Assembly (NCBI GenBank): GCA_000497835.1
Contig: KI547165.1
Location: 280,227-324,626, forward strand
Source: a gamma proteobacterium L18
GTDB taxonomy: Bacteria; Pseudomonadota; Gammaproteobacteria; Pseudomonadales; Pseudomonadaceae
Length of the DNA: 44,400 bases
Direction of reading: 5' to 3'
Each line of letters begins with the position of its first letter. The stretch's first letter is position 1. The notes under the pieces were generated by a model that had not been told where the DNA came from, did not search any database, and worked only from the letters and a program-made list of their open reading frames with translations. The position numbers and the translations under genes were made by a program. Positions 25,412 through 34,222 of this stretch are shown in pieces.

Positions 25412-25447
25412 GGCGTGTGGCTCCGAAAAATGATCAGGCAGGAGGGC

Positions 25448-25470
25448 CCCGCCGACGGCGTCGGCGGGGT
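25448..25470 (-). other. GC stem-loop between tssC and hcp
   Basis: CCCCGCCGAC (25448-25457) and GTCGGCGGGG (25461-25470) form a perfect 10-bp stem with a 3-nt loop in the 68-bp gap between tssC and hcp. No T-run follows in the direction of transcription, so complete termination is unlikely. An mRNA-processing or stabilising role that raises hcp level is inferred. Confidence 0.6.
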
Positions 25471-25479
25471 GTCAGCAGG

Positions 25480-26976
25480 TCAGGCGGCGACCGGTGGCGG
25501 CAGGCTGGCGACCAGGCGGATCGAGGCGGTCAGCTCTTCAAGCTGGAAGTGCGGCCGCAAAAACACCGTGGCGCGGTAGGCGCCGGGCTTGCCGGGCACT
25601 TCGGTGACGTCCACGCGGGCTTCGCGCAGCGGGTACTGGGCCTTGATCTCCTGGGGCGCGTTGTCGTTGATCAACACGTAGTCGGCGATCCAGTTGTTGA
25701 GGTAGGTCTGCACGTTGTCGCGGGTCATGAAGCTGCCCACCTTGTCGCGCATGATCACCTTGAGGTAGTGGGCAAAGCGCGAAGCGGCCAGCACGTACGG
25801 CAGCATGGCCGAGACGCGGGCGTTGGCGTTGGCCTCGTTGGTGTTGTACACCTTGGCCTTGTTGGTGGTCTGGCCGCCGAAGAACACCGCAAGATCGGTG
25901 TTCTTCTTGTGGCACAGGGCGATGAAGCCCAGGTCGTTGAGCTCTTTTTCGCGGCGGTCGGTGATCGCCACTTCGGTGGGGCACTTGAGCGAGATATCGC
26001 CCGAGCTGGTACGGAAGGTGTGCGCTGGCAGGCCTGCCACGGCACCACCGCCCTCGGCGCCACGGATGGCCGCGCACCAGCCGTACTGGGCAAAGGCCTC
26101 GGTGATGCGCTGGCCCAGGGCCCAGGCGGCATTGCCCCACAGGTATTTGCCGTGGTCGGTGCCGTTGACGTCTTCCACGTAGTTGATGCCTTCCACCGGC
26201 ACGGTGTCGGGGCCGTAGGGCAGGCGCAGCAGGAAGTGCGGCAGCACCAGAGACACGTAGCGCGAGTCCTCGCTTTCGCGGAACGAGCGCCATTTGATCA
26301 GTTCGGCGCTCTCGAACACCTTGGCCAGGTCACGTGGCACGGCCAGTTCGGTGAAGCTGCTCATGTCGAACAGGCGCGGGTCGGCGGCGGCAATGAACGG
26401 CGCGTGGGCCGCGGCGGCGACGTTGGACAGCTTCTCCAGCAGGCCGATGTCCTGGGGGTGGCGACCGAAGCTGTAGTCACCCACCAGCAGGCTGAAGGGG
26501 TGGCCGCCGAAGGTGCCGTACTCTTCTTCGTAGACCTTCTTGAACAGTGCGCTCTGGTCGAATTCGACGGCCTTTTCCAGGTCGTTCTGCAGCTCTTTCT
26601 GGGTGACGTTGAGCAGGCGCAGCTTGAGCCGGGTGCTGGTCTCGGTGTTCTGCACCAGCAGGTGGAGGCCGCGCCAGGAGGCTTCCAGTTTCTGCAGCTC
26701 GGGGTGGTGCAGGATCTCGTTGAGCTGTTCGCTGATCAGCGCGTCGATCTGGGCGATGCGGTCATTGATCATGGCCACGGTACCCTTGTCCACGGTCAGG
26801 CGCTCATCGAGCACCTGGGTGGCGAATTCGGCGAGCATGTCGCGGGCGTAGACCTGCTGGCTTTCGTCATGGGCCATGCGCCCTTCGGCGACGATCTGGT
26901 CCAGCAGCGACAGCACGCCAGCGGCGGGGTGTTCGGCAACCTGGGTGGTGGTTGCGGCAGCGGATGAATTGGGCAC
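25480..26976 (-). CDS. tssC: T6SS sheath large subunit TssC (VipB)
   Basis: The 498-residue protein carries the TssC hallmarks: an N-terminal linker, INDRIAQIDALISEQLNEILHHPELQKLEASWRGLHLL, FDQSALFKKVYEEEYGTFGG, then PFIAAADPRLF, VLPHFLLRLPYG, and LAASRFAHYLKVIMRDKVGS near the C-terminus. Together with TssB it builds the contractile sheath. The start is GTG at 26976, set by a perfect AAGGAGG site 8 nt upstream. The gap to tssB is 28 bp. Confidence 0.96.
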   Translation of the reverse strand: MPNSSAAATTTQVAEHPAAGVLSLLDQIVAEGRMAHDESQQVYARDMLAEFATQVLDERLTVDKGTVAMINDRIAQIDALISEQLNEILHHPELQKLEASWRGLHLLVQNTETSTRLKLRLLNVTQKELQNDLEKAVEFDQSALFKKVYEEEYGTFGGHPFSLLVGDYSFGRHPQDIGLLEKLSNVAAAAHAPFIAAADPRLFDMSSFTELAVPRDLAKVFESAELIKWRSFRESEDSRYVSLVLPHFLLRLPYGPDTVPVEGINYVEDVNGTDHGKYLWGNAAWALGQRITEAFAQYGWCAAIRGAEGGGAVAGLPAHTFRTSSGDISLKCPTEVAITDRREKELNDLGFIALCHKKNTDLAVFFGGQTTNKAKVYNTNEANANARVSAMLPYVLAASRFAHYLKVIMRDKVGSFMTRDNVQTYLNNWIADYVLINDNAPQEIKAQYPLREARVDVTEVPGKPGAYRATVFLRPHFQLEELTASIRLVASLPPPVAA

Positions 26977-27004
26977 GGCAAATCCTCCTTGAAAGGGTCA
27001 GGGG

Positions 27005-27562
27005 TCAGGCCTGGGGTTCGGCGTCGGGGGCGTCGGCGGCGGGGGCTTCCAGGGCGATCTGCGAGTCGTTGTCAGCCTGGGCGGCCTTGAGCTGTTCCAA
27101 ACCTTCGGTGTTGGCGACGATCTCGAACAGCAGCTGGTCCAGGCGGTCATTGCCGTCCAGCTTGGTCAGCAGGTCACGCAAGCGATTGCGCGCCACCAGC
27201 AACTTGTTCAGCGGCGCCACCTGCTTCACCAGTTCTACGGGGGAGAAGCTGTCGATGTGGTTGAAGTTGAGCTCGACGTTGATCTGGCTGTCGTCCTTGG
27301 CCAGGGTGTTCTTGACCTGCAGGGTCGCCCGCGGGGCGATGGAGGCCATGACGTCGTTGAAGTTGTCGCGGTCGATCTCGACGAAGCGGCGCTCGCCCAG
27401 CTTGCCTTGATCCTTCAGGGATTTACCCGCCAGATCCGAGAGGATGCCCACCACCAGCGGCAGTTCCTTCTTCTCGATGGCGTCGCCGATTTCGACGTCG
27501 TAGGTGATCTGCACACGCGGCGGTCGCACGCGGTCCAGTTTGTGTTGGGTGCTTTGGGCCAT
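27005..27562 (-). CDS. tssB: T6SS sheath small subunit TssB (VipA)
   Basis: The 185-residue protein starts with HKLDRVRPPRVQITYDVEIG and has LPLVVGILSDLAG, RRFVEIDRDNFNDVMASIAP and LNFNHIDSFSPVELVKQV, all characteristic of VipA-type proteins. The C-terminal tail is Ala/Asp/Pro-rich. The ATG has GGGAGA about 11 nt upstream. It heads the leftward unit and is divergent from tssJ across about 208 bp. In that gap I found no convincing sigma-54 site and no clear operator. Confidence 0.95.
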   Translation of the reverse strand: MAQSTQHKLDRVRPPRVQITYDVEIGDAIEKKELPLVVGILSDLAGKSLKDQGKLGERRFVEIDRDNFNDVMASIAPRATLQVKNTLAKDDSQINVELNFNHIDSFSPVELVKQVAPLNKLLVARNRLRDLLTKLDGNDRLDQLLFEIVANTEGLEQLKAAQADNDSQIALEAPAADAPDAEPQA

Positions 27563-27770
27563 GCTGTTTTATCTCCCGGCGGTAGGCGGACGCAATGCAC
27601 CGGAGAGGGCCCGTTCATCGCAATCCATTGCTGAAAAACAGGCATGACGGCTCGTACGGCAGGTCGCTGTCATGTCTCTAATCGATTATCAGATTCGACT
27701 GCTGGACGAACTACCAATTAACCTAGAACAGGTCTATAAAAACGCAAGGGCAAACTTTTATTGGATCGCC

Positions 27771-28244
27771 ATGAAGCGCAAAGATTTCATTTTCAGGACG
27801 AAAATTCTCGGTTTGCTGCTGGCAGTCGCCTGCCTGGGCGGCTGTTCCTGGTACGGGCCGCGGGTGGGCGTGGACCGCCTGACCCTGGACGTGGCCCCCA
27901 AGGCCAACAACGATGCGCCGATCGCGGTGGATTTCGTCGCCATCAAAGACCCCGACCTGCTCAAGCAACTGTCCGGGATCACTGCGCGCCAGTGGTTCGA
28001 TCAGCGCGAGCAATTGCAGCGCGACTACCGTGATCAATTGAGTGTGTGGAGCCTGGAACTGGTGCCCGGGCAACTGCTGGACAACCACGACTTCCCCTTG
28101 GGCGGGGAGAAGGCCGTGGGGCTGCTGGTGTTCGCCGATTACGCCAACCCGGGGGCCCATCGGCTGAGGTTATACGAACAGCGGTCCGCCTGGCTGAAAT
28201 TCGACAGCCGGGACATGAACCTGCTCAAGGGCAAGGACGGCTGA
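27771..28244 (+). CDS. tssJ: T6SS outer-membrane lipoprotein TssJ
   Basis: I start at ATG 27771 (157 residues); the open frame back to 27672 would place 33 residues before the signal sequence. From there the protein has a basic start, a hydrophobic segment and the lipobox CLGGC with acylated Cys25. The mature part begins SWYGPRVGVDRLTLDVAP and shows the TssJ transthyretin-like strands, with VDFVAIKD and VWSLELVPGQ. TssJ anchors the TssL-TssM complex to the outer membrane. It heads the rightward unit. A TATAAA at about 27734 may belong to its promoter, but no -35 box stands out. Confidence 0.88.
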   Translation: MKRKDFIFRTKILGLLLAVACLGGCSWYGPRVGVDRLTLDVAPKANNDAPIAVDFVAIKDPDLLKQLSGITARQWFDQREQLQRDYRDQLSVWSLELVPGQLLDNHDFPLGGEKAVGLLVFADYANPGAHRLRLYEQRSAWLKFDSRDMNLLKGKDG

Positions 28245-28301
28245 GCCGCCCGGCGCCGGCGATCGATCACCTGACCACAGACAACCACGAAAGGATTTCG
28301 C

Positions 28302-29633
28302 ATGACGGGGCTACCGGACGCAGTGTGCTGGTCGGAGGGCATGCAGTTGCTGCCCCAGCATTTCCAGTTGCAGGGCTTGCGCGCCGAGGTGCTGGCGGCG
28401 CAACTGGCCGCTGCCGCCAACCCCTGGTTCTGGGGTGTACGCCGCCTGACGGTGGACCCCTCGGCGCTGAGCACCGGGCAGGTGCGCCTGCTGGCCCTTG
28501 AGGCGATCTTGCCCGACGGCTTGAGCGTGAACCATGTGGCCGGTGAGGGGCCGGTGCTGGAACTGGACGTCAGCGAGGCCATTGCCGCCAGCAGCGACGC
28601 CACCGCCATGGTCTATCTGGCGGTGACGCCGTTGGCCCGCGGCGGGCAACTGTTGCCGTTGCAGGGGCGCATGAATTCGGTGGTGGGGGCGGCGGTGCCG
28701 GACCTGGCCAGCGGGCTGTATCCGGAGCCGATCACGGTGTGGCGGCCCAACCTGCGCCTGTGCACCGAGCGCACCCGTGCCGACAATGTGTGCCTGCCGC
28801 TGTTGCGCGTCAGCCGCGAGGGCGGCGGGTTCATCCTGCGCAGCTACCTGCCGCCCACCCCGGTGATCGAGCGCGACTCGCCGTTGGGGCACAGGGTCAG
28901 CCAGTTGTGCGCGCGGGTGCGGGAAAAGGCCTTGTTCCTGGCCGGGCGCCTGCGTCAGAACCAGCAGGCCGGGCGCTTCGACGATGCCGCCGAAATCCGC
29001 CGTCAGCTGGAAGCGCTGTGGGTGCGCCTGCCCGAGGTGGAAGGCCTGCTGGCCAGCGGCACGGCCACGCCGCTGGCCCTGCACGGCCTGCTGCTGGGGG
29101 TGGCCGGGGCCTGGTCGGTACTGGACCCGCTGGCCGGCGTGCCGGCGTTCGCGCCGCTGGATTTTCTCGACCTGCAGCACAGCTACGACGAGCTGCTGGA
29201 CTGGCTGTCGCGCACGCTGGAATTGATCCGCGCCGGTTACCGCTGCCTGCCGTTCGACAAGCAAGAGCAGGTGTACAGCCTGCAACTGCCCGACGCTGAC
29301 AGCCGCCAACGCCTGGTGATCGGCCTGCGCATGCCGCCCGGCGCCAGTGACCAGGCGGCCGGGGAATGGCTGTCGCGGGCCATCATTGCCAGCCAGGGCC
29401 ACGTGCCGGTGCTGGCCCGCCAGCGCATGAGCGGCCTGGCGCACCAGGCCATGGGCCGTCAGGAACAGATCGGCTACAGCGTGGGCGAGGACACGCGGCT
29501 GTTCGTGGTGCAGGCCACGGCGCCCTGGTTCGACCCTGCCCAGCCGCTGAACATTGTCGCCGCGGCCAGCGCCAGTGGCGCCAGCCCGTGGCAAATCGTG
29601 TTGTTCATCGCCAACTCGGAAGTCGATGCGTAA
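28302..29633 (+). CDS. tssK: T6SS baseplate-membrane connector TssK
   Basis: The 443-residue protein opens with VCWSEGMQLLPQHFQLQ, the conserved TssK start. Further signatures are YLAVTPLARGG, ELLDWLSRTLELIRAGYR and a C-terminal head domain with VLARQRMSGLAHQAM and WFDPAQPLNIV. TssK trimers bind the TssFG wedge and the cytoplasmic parts of TssL/TssM. The ATG has AAGGA 8 nt upstream. The gap to tssJ is 57 bp and to tssL 18 bp. Confidence 0.95.
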   Translation: MTGLPDAVCWSEGMQLLPQHFQLQGLRAEVLAAQLAAAANPWFWGVRRLTVDPSALSTGQVRLLALEAILPDGLSVNHVAGEGPVLELDVSEAIAASSDATAMVYLAVTPLARGGQLLPLQGRMNSVVGAAVPDLASGLYPEPITVWRPNLRLCTERTRADNVCLPLLRVSREGGGFILRSYLPPTPVIERDSPLGHRVSQLCARVREKALFLAGRLRQNQQAGRFDDAAEIRRQLEALWVRLPEVEGLLASGTATPLALHGLLLGVAGAWSVLDPLAGVPAFAPLDFLDLQHSYDELLDWLSRTLELIRAGYRCLPFDKQEQVYSLQLPDADSRQRLVIGLRMPPGASDQAAGEWLSRAIIASQGHVPVLARQRMSGLAHQAMGRQEQIGYSVGEDTRLFVVQATAPWFDPAQPLNIVAAASASGASPWQIVLFIANSEVDA

Positions 29634-29651
29634 ACCTTCAAGGAGCCGTCC

Positions 29652-30410
29652 ATGTTGCAAGCCCTGTTCGACGATGAGCGTCAGGCGCCGCTGACCCAGG
29701 CCTTCCGTCAGGCGTGGCTGCAGTGGCAGGCAGAGTGGCAAGAGTTGGACAAGGCCGTGGACGACCCCGCGCCGCTGGTGGACAAGGTGCTGGACATCAC
29801 GTCACGCCTGACCCGACGCCTGTGGCGCAGCGCTTTTGCCAGCGTCGGCGACGCCAGCGGCGGCCAGGCCAAGGCCATGGTCTATGCCTTCGTGGCACTG
29901 CTGGACGAAACCCTGGTGTTCACCCCCTGGCCCGGCCAGTTGGCCTGGCAACAGGCGCCGCTGGAGGCCAGCCTGTACAACACCCGTCAGGCCGGCGAGC
30001 GCGTGCCCCTGGCGATCAAGAAACTGCTCGACCAGCGCAGCCCCCACAGCCGCGACCTGGCCAACGTCTACCTGCAATGCCTGATCCTGGGTTTCAAGGG
30101 CCGCCTGCGTGGCAGCGGCGGTGAAGCCCTGCACGAAAAATGCCGCCACGCGCTGTTCGCCCTGGTCTACGACCGCGACCCGGACCTGCAGGCCGCCAGC
30201 GAATGCCTGGAACGCCCCACGCGCATGCCACCGGCGCAGTTGCCGCTGCGCCAGTCGCTGCCCGACGGCCTGCGCCTGGGCCTGAGCATCCTGGCGGGGC
30301 TGTTCGTGCTGCTGGTGCTGGGCCACTGGTTCTGGCATGACATCGGCCAGTCACTGGAGCCGGCGCTGCGCCTGGTCAGCCTGCATGCCCAGAGCGGAGC
30401 CGGCGCATGA
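29652..30410 (+). CDS. tssL: T6SS inner-membrane protein TssL (DotU family, short form)
   Basis: The 252-residue protein is a cytoplasmic helical domain with a single C-terminal membrane anchor (about residues 212-235, LRLGLSILAGLFVLLVLGHW). The DotU signatures are present: AMVYAFVALLDETLV, the YNTRQAGERV segment, and a middle helix with VYLQCLILGFKGRL. It has no OmpA peptidoglycan-binding extension, so cell-wall anchoring would need another protein. The ATG has AAGGAG 6 nt upstream; the stop overlaps the tssM start (ATGA at 30407-30410). Confidence 0.94.
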   Translation: MLQALFDDERQAPLTQAFRQAWLQWQAEWQELDKAVDDPAPLVDKVLDITSRLTRRLWRSAFASVGDASGGQAKAMVYAFVALLDETLVFTPWPGQLAWQQAPLEASLYNTRQAGERVPLAIKKLLDQRSPHSRDLANVYLQCLILGFKGRLRGSGGEALHEKCRHALFALVYDRDPDLQAASECLERPTRMPPAQLPLRQSLPDGLRLGLSILAGLFVLLVLGHWFWHDIGQSLEPALRLVSLHAQSGAGA

Positions 30411-33400
30411 ACGGACTGTGGCTGTTCCTCATCGTGGCGCTGGTGCTGATCGTGCTGGCGGCGGGGTTGCTGTGGTGGTTGCGCAGCCAGGGCGGCACCG
30501 CGCTGCGCAGTTTTTATTCGGCCGTGCGGCAGATGGAGCACGAGCAAGGCGTGAGCGATCGCTACCAGTCGCCGTGGCTGTTGATGTTGGGCGACGAGGG
30601 GCAGGGCGCGCAGTTGTGCCGTGACTGGCAACTGCAGCCCTCGGAGCATCCCGGCTGGTTCGGCCGTTGGTGGGCCGACGCCGATGGCGCGGTGCTGGTG
30701 GTGCCCCAGGCGCTGTTTTTGCCGCCCCAGGGCATGCGCCTGCACAGCGGCGCCTGGTGGCGGCTGCTTGGCTTGCTGGTGCGCCTGCGCGCGCGGCGGC
30801 CGCTGGATGGCATCCTCTGGACCGTACCGGCGCCGACGCTGTTCGACGAAGCGGCCGCCGCAGCCCTGGGCCAGGCGGCGCGCAAGCGCTTCATCGACAT
30901 TCAGCAACGCCTGGGCCTGAGCCTGCCGGTGTACGTGCTGGTGACCGGCCTTGAAGACCTGCCCGGCGGCCAGGCGCTGATCGGCGCGCTGCCGTCCAAG
31001 GGCCGCGAGCGCAGCCTGGGCTGGTCGTCGCCGCACCCGGGGCAATCCCTGTGGCAAAGCGCCCAGGCGGGGCAGGCGCTGGACAGCATCTGCCAGGCCC
31101 TGTCCCTGGCCATCGTCGAACTGGGCACCCTGCATGGCCAACTCGACAGCGAGCTGTACGGCCTGCCTGAGCACTTGGCGCAAGCGCGCTTCAATTTGCA
31201 GGCGGTGCTGGACCCGGTCTTCCACGGTAACGCCCAAGGTGAGGCGCCCAATTTTCGCGGCCTGTACTTCACCGCCAGCCAGGCGCTGGAGCCGGGGCTG
31301 GAACCCTTGAGTCATGTGGAACCGGCGCAACAGCGGGTATTCGCCCGCACCCTGTGGCAACAGCGGGTGGTGGCCGAGCGTGGGCTGGCCATGGTTATCC
31401 CCCGGCTGTTGCGCCTGCGCCAGCGCTGGCAACGCGGTGTGGCGGTGGGCGCGGTGGTGCTGGGCGTGGTGTGGGCCGTGGCCATGCTGTGGACCTGGCG
31501 CGAGGCGCGCCTGGATGCCGAAGAGTTGTCGCGTCTGACTCGGGATTTGCAAAAGGACTATGTGGCCTACACCGATGACAGCCACCTGCAGGAGCAGGCC
31601 CGGGAAAACGCCGACAGCCTGTGGTACCTGCTGGAAAACGCCCCGCGCTGGCACTACAGCTCGGTGTTCCTGCCGGCGTCGTGGTTCTCCGACCGCGACG
31701 AGCAGTTGGACCTGGCCCTGAAGACGGCCGCCAACCGCTACTGGCTGGAGCCGCTGTACCACATGATGAACCGCGACCTGCAGGCCTTGCTGGCGATCAG
31801 CGCCTCGGGGCGGCGCAACAGCGACGACGTGGAGGGCGATGATCCCGCACGCTGGGCGACTTACGTGCGGGCGCGCGACCTGATCAACCGGGCGGTGCAA
31901 TTGCAGGAGCACAACCACCTGCTCACCGAGGCACTGGCCAACAGCAAGACGCCCTTGGACGAACTGGTGCAACTGAGCAACAGCGCGCTGGGGCAGAACT
32001 TCAACGTCACCACCTTGCGCCTGGCGCCGCTGTACAACCGCGTGTTGCTGGACGGCGAACACGAAACCCTCAAGCCCCTGGACCTGGCCGCGCAGCGCCC
32101 GGTGGTCTCGCAACACCTGCAGGACCTGATGCAGGCGTGGCTGGACCAGTACTTTCTGGCCGATAACTTCGTGCGCCCCGCAGGCTACCTGAAGCTGCAT
32201 CTGGCGCGTCTGCAGGCGGGCAACGAGGGCACGCTGTCGGACCTGGAAGACATTGATGCGCTGATCGACACCCTGCAGAACCGCGTCGACGCCACCAACG
32301 CCGCCTGGTCCCATGGTGCGCCGGGCGAATTGGTCAGCGGTTACCAGGCCCTGCTGGCCAAGGTGCACGACAACGTCATGCTCGGCGCCACGGTGTCCGA
32401 CACCCTCGACAGCCAGGCCACCAGTTTGCAGCAGCGCTTTCGCGATCAGTGGATTGCCCGTGACGGTTCGGGGGACAAGCTGCTGATGCAGCAGGGCAAC
32501 AGCCAGTTGGCCTTGCAGGGCAGCGTCAATGCGCTGAACACCGCCATCGACACGCTGTTCAAGCGCGACTTCGTGGCCATGGCCCTGCGCGCCAACGATG
32601 CCACGGCCTTTGAAATCGACAGCATCGACACCGATGGCCTCAACAGCGCCCTGAGCTATTTCACCAGCTACAAGGCCTACGCCGACCAGCAGTTGCCGCA
32701 GATCCCGGCCAATTACCGCACGCCGCTGCTCAAGGCTGCCCAGAGCGCCGCAGCCCAGGCCATGTTGGCCAGCCTGCAGGCGCCCAGCGGCGCGGTGGCC
32801 AGCCTGGACAACGACGGCTTCAACCTGTCCACCGACCAGGCCATGCTGCTGTACAACGCGTTCTCCGATGTACAGCACCCAGAGTTGGCGACGCTGTTGC
32901 GCAACCACCTCAACGACCGGGCGCTGGCCGACATCGGTGCCGCACTGCGTGAGATCGATGCCCAGCCGCTGTTCCGGGGCCGGGTCGATGTGGCCAGTTG
33001 GGACGGCAGCAAAAACCTTGGCCTGCGCCTGTTCCGCGCCACCGACGTGCAAAGTCTGAAGCAGGACCTGGGGCAGCAGTTCTCCACCATCACCGACATC
33101 GCCGAGCGTCGTGCCCCGGCCGTGGCCTGGCTCAAATTGCAAACCCAGGGCCTGTCGGCTGCCGACGCCGATCAGGTGCGGCGCCTGGCCGAACTGCAGG
33201 ATGAGTCACGCAAATACAAAGAGCAGAACCCGGCCAGCTCCCCGGCCCTGGTGGAGCAACTGGTGGCCCGTGACTTCAACGACATGGACACCGGCAGTTG
33301 CCTGCAGATACTGACCTCGGCCAATATGCCGCGCGGTTTTGGCGAGCTCAGCCGCCTGGCCCAGGGCCTGCAGCAACAGGCGCTCAACCGCTGCCGGCAG

Positions 33401-34222
33401 TTGCAGGTGCAACGTGCCTCCACGGCGTGGGCGGCCCTGGCCGATTACTTCAACCGGTACCTGGCCGGCCGTTTCCCCTTTGCCCCCGGCACCCAGGCCA
33501 GCGACGCCGACCCTGCGCGGGTGCAGCACTTGCTGGCGCTGATCGACGCCAACCTGGCCGATGCCCAGGCCGGGCTGACCATGGCCGACCCGCTGTCGCG
33601 CAGCAGCGCACAGGACTTCCTGGCGCGGTTGCAGCAATTGCGTCCGTGGCTGGGGGCCTTGTTGCTGCGCGACAAGAGCGGCCTGACCGGCGTCGACCTG
33701 GACGTGCGCTGGCGCACCGATCGTGATCAGGAGCGCGGCGCCGACCAGGTCATCGCCTGGGGCCTGAACAGCGGCAACCAGCAGGTGATTTACCCCGCGG
33801 CCGATCAGCCGGCCCTGCGCTGGAACGTCGGCGACCCGCTGCGCCTGACCCTGCGCTGGGCCAAGAACAGCAGCCAGCGCCCGGTCAGCGACCCGTCGCA
33901 GCCCAGCCTCGCGGTCAACGACCTGCAGGCTGGTTGGGAGTACGAAGGCCCCTGGGCGTTGCTGCGCCTGATGCGCAGCCACGATGCCGCCCAGCGCCAA
34001 CCGAACCTGGACTTCACCGACTTCCCCCTCAGCCTGCAACTGCCGGTGCACAACCCGGCAAGCACTGACAACCTGGCCCGTCTGTACGTGCGGCTGTCCT
34101 TGATGAGCCAGGGCACCAAGCTGCCGTTGTCGATCCAGCCGCTGCCGTGGCGCGCGCCGCCATCGCCCTATGCCACCCTGAACCTGCCGGCGCCGCTGGC
34201 CAGCAACGAGGCCACCCCATGA
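30407..34222 (+). CDS. tssM: T6SS inner-membrane protein TssM (IcmF family)
   Basis: The 1271-residue protein has a membrane segment at about 4-25, a cytoplasmic domain, a second membrane segment at about 345-365 (GVAVGAVVLGVVWAVAMLW), and a large periplasmic part that contacts TssJ. IcmF-type landmarks include LPVYVLVTGLEDLPGG (about 175) and FRGLYFTASQ (about 280). Where many TssM proteins have a Walker A motif (GxxxxGKT), this one reads GDEGQGAQ (62-69), without the Lys and Thr, so nucleotide binding is doubtful. The gene overlaps both tssL and tssA by 4 bp (ATGA), so the three are translationally coupled. Confidence 0.95.
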   Translation: MNGLWLFLIVALVLIVLAAGLLWWLRSQGGTALRSFYSAVRQMEHEQGVSDRYQSPWLLMLGDEGQGAQLCRDWQLQPSEHPGWFGRWWADADGAVLVVPQALFLPPQGMRLHSGAWWRLLGLLVRLRARRPLDGILWTVPAPTLFDEAAAAALGQAARKRFIDIQQRLGLSLPVYVLVTGLEDLPGGQALIGALPSKGRERSLGWSSPHPGQSLWQSAQAGQALDSICQALSLAIVELGTLHGQLDSELYGLPEHLAQARFNLQAVLDPVFHGNAQGEAPNFRGLYFTASQALEPGLEPLSHVEPAQQRVFARTLWQQRVVAERGLAMVIPRLLRLRQRWQRGVAVGAVVLGVVWAVAMLWTWREARLDAEELSRLTRDLQKDYVAYTDDSHLQEQARENADSLWYLLENAPRWHYSSVFLPASWFSDRDEQLDLALKTAANRYWLEPLYHMMNRDLQALLAISASGRRNSDDVEGDDPARWATYVRARDLINRAVQLQEHNHLLTEALANSKTPLDELVQLSNSALGQNFNVTTLRLAPLYNRVLLDGEHETLKPLDLAAQRPVVSQHLQDLMQAWLDQYFLADNFVRPAGYLKLHLARLQAGNEGTLSDLEDIDALIDTLQNRVDATNAAWSHGAPGELVSGYQALLAKVHDNVMLGATVSDTLDSQATSLQQRFRDQWIARDGSGDKLLMQQGNSQLALQGSVNALNTAIDTLFKRDFVAMALRANDATAFEIDSIDTDGLNSALSYFTSYKAYADQQLPQIPANYRTPLLKAAQSAAAQAMLASLQAPSGAVASLDNDGFNLSTDQAMLLYNAFSDVQHPELATLLRNHLNDRALADIGAALREIDAQPLFRGRVDVASWDGSKNLGLRLFRATDVQSLKQDLGQQFSTITDIAERRAPAVAWLKLQTQGLSAADADQVRRLAELQDESRKYKEQNPASSPALVEQLVARDFNDMDTGSCLQILTSANMPRGFGELSRLAQGLQQQALNRCRQLQVQRASTAWAALADYFNRYLAGRFPFAPGTQASDADPARVQHLLALIDANLADAQAGLTMADPLSRSSAQDFLARLQQLRPWLGALLLRDKSGLTGVDLDVRWRTDRDQERGADQVIAWGLNSGNQQVIYPAADQPALRWNVGDPLRLTLRWAKNSSQRPVSDPSQPSLAVNDLQAGWEYEGPWALLRLMRSHDAAQRQPNLDFTDFPLSLQLPVHNPASTDNLARLYVRLSLMSQGTKLPLSIQPLPWRAPPSPYATLNLPAPLASNEATP

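Noticed and set aside
27563..27770. Sigma-54 promoter between tssB and tssJ
   Set aside because: I looked for TGGCAC-N5-TTGCA on both strands because some T6SS clusters use it, but no acceptable match was found.
30167..33142. A 991-residue open frame on the minus strand
   Set aside because: It is antisense to tssL and tssM, with a low-complexity Gln/Arg/His-rich product and no start signal. The plus-strand T6SS genes are certain.
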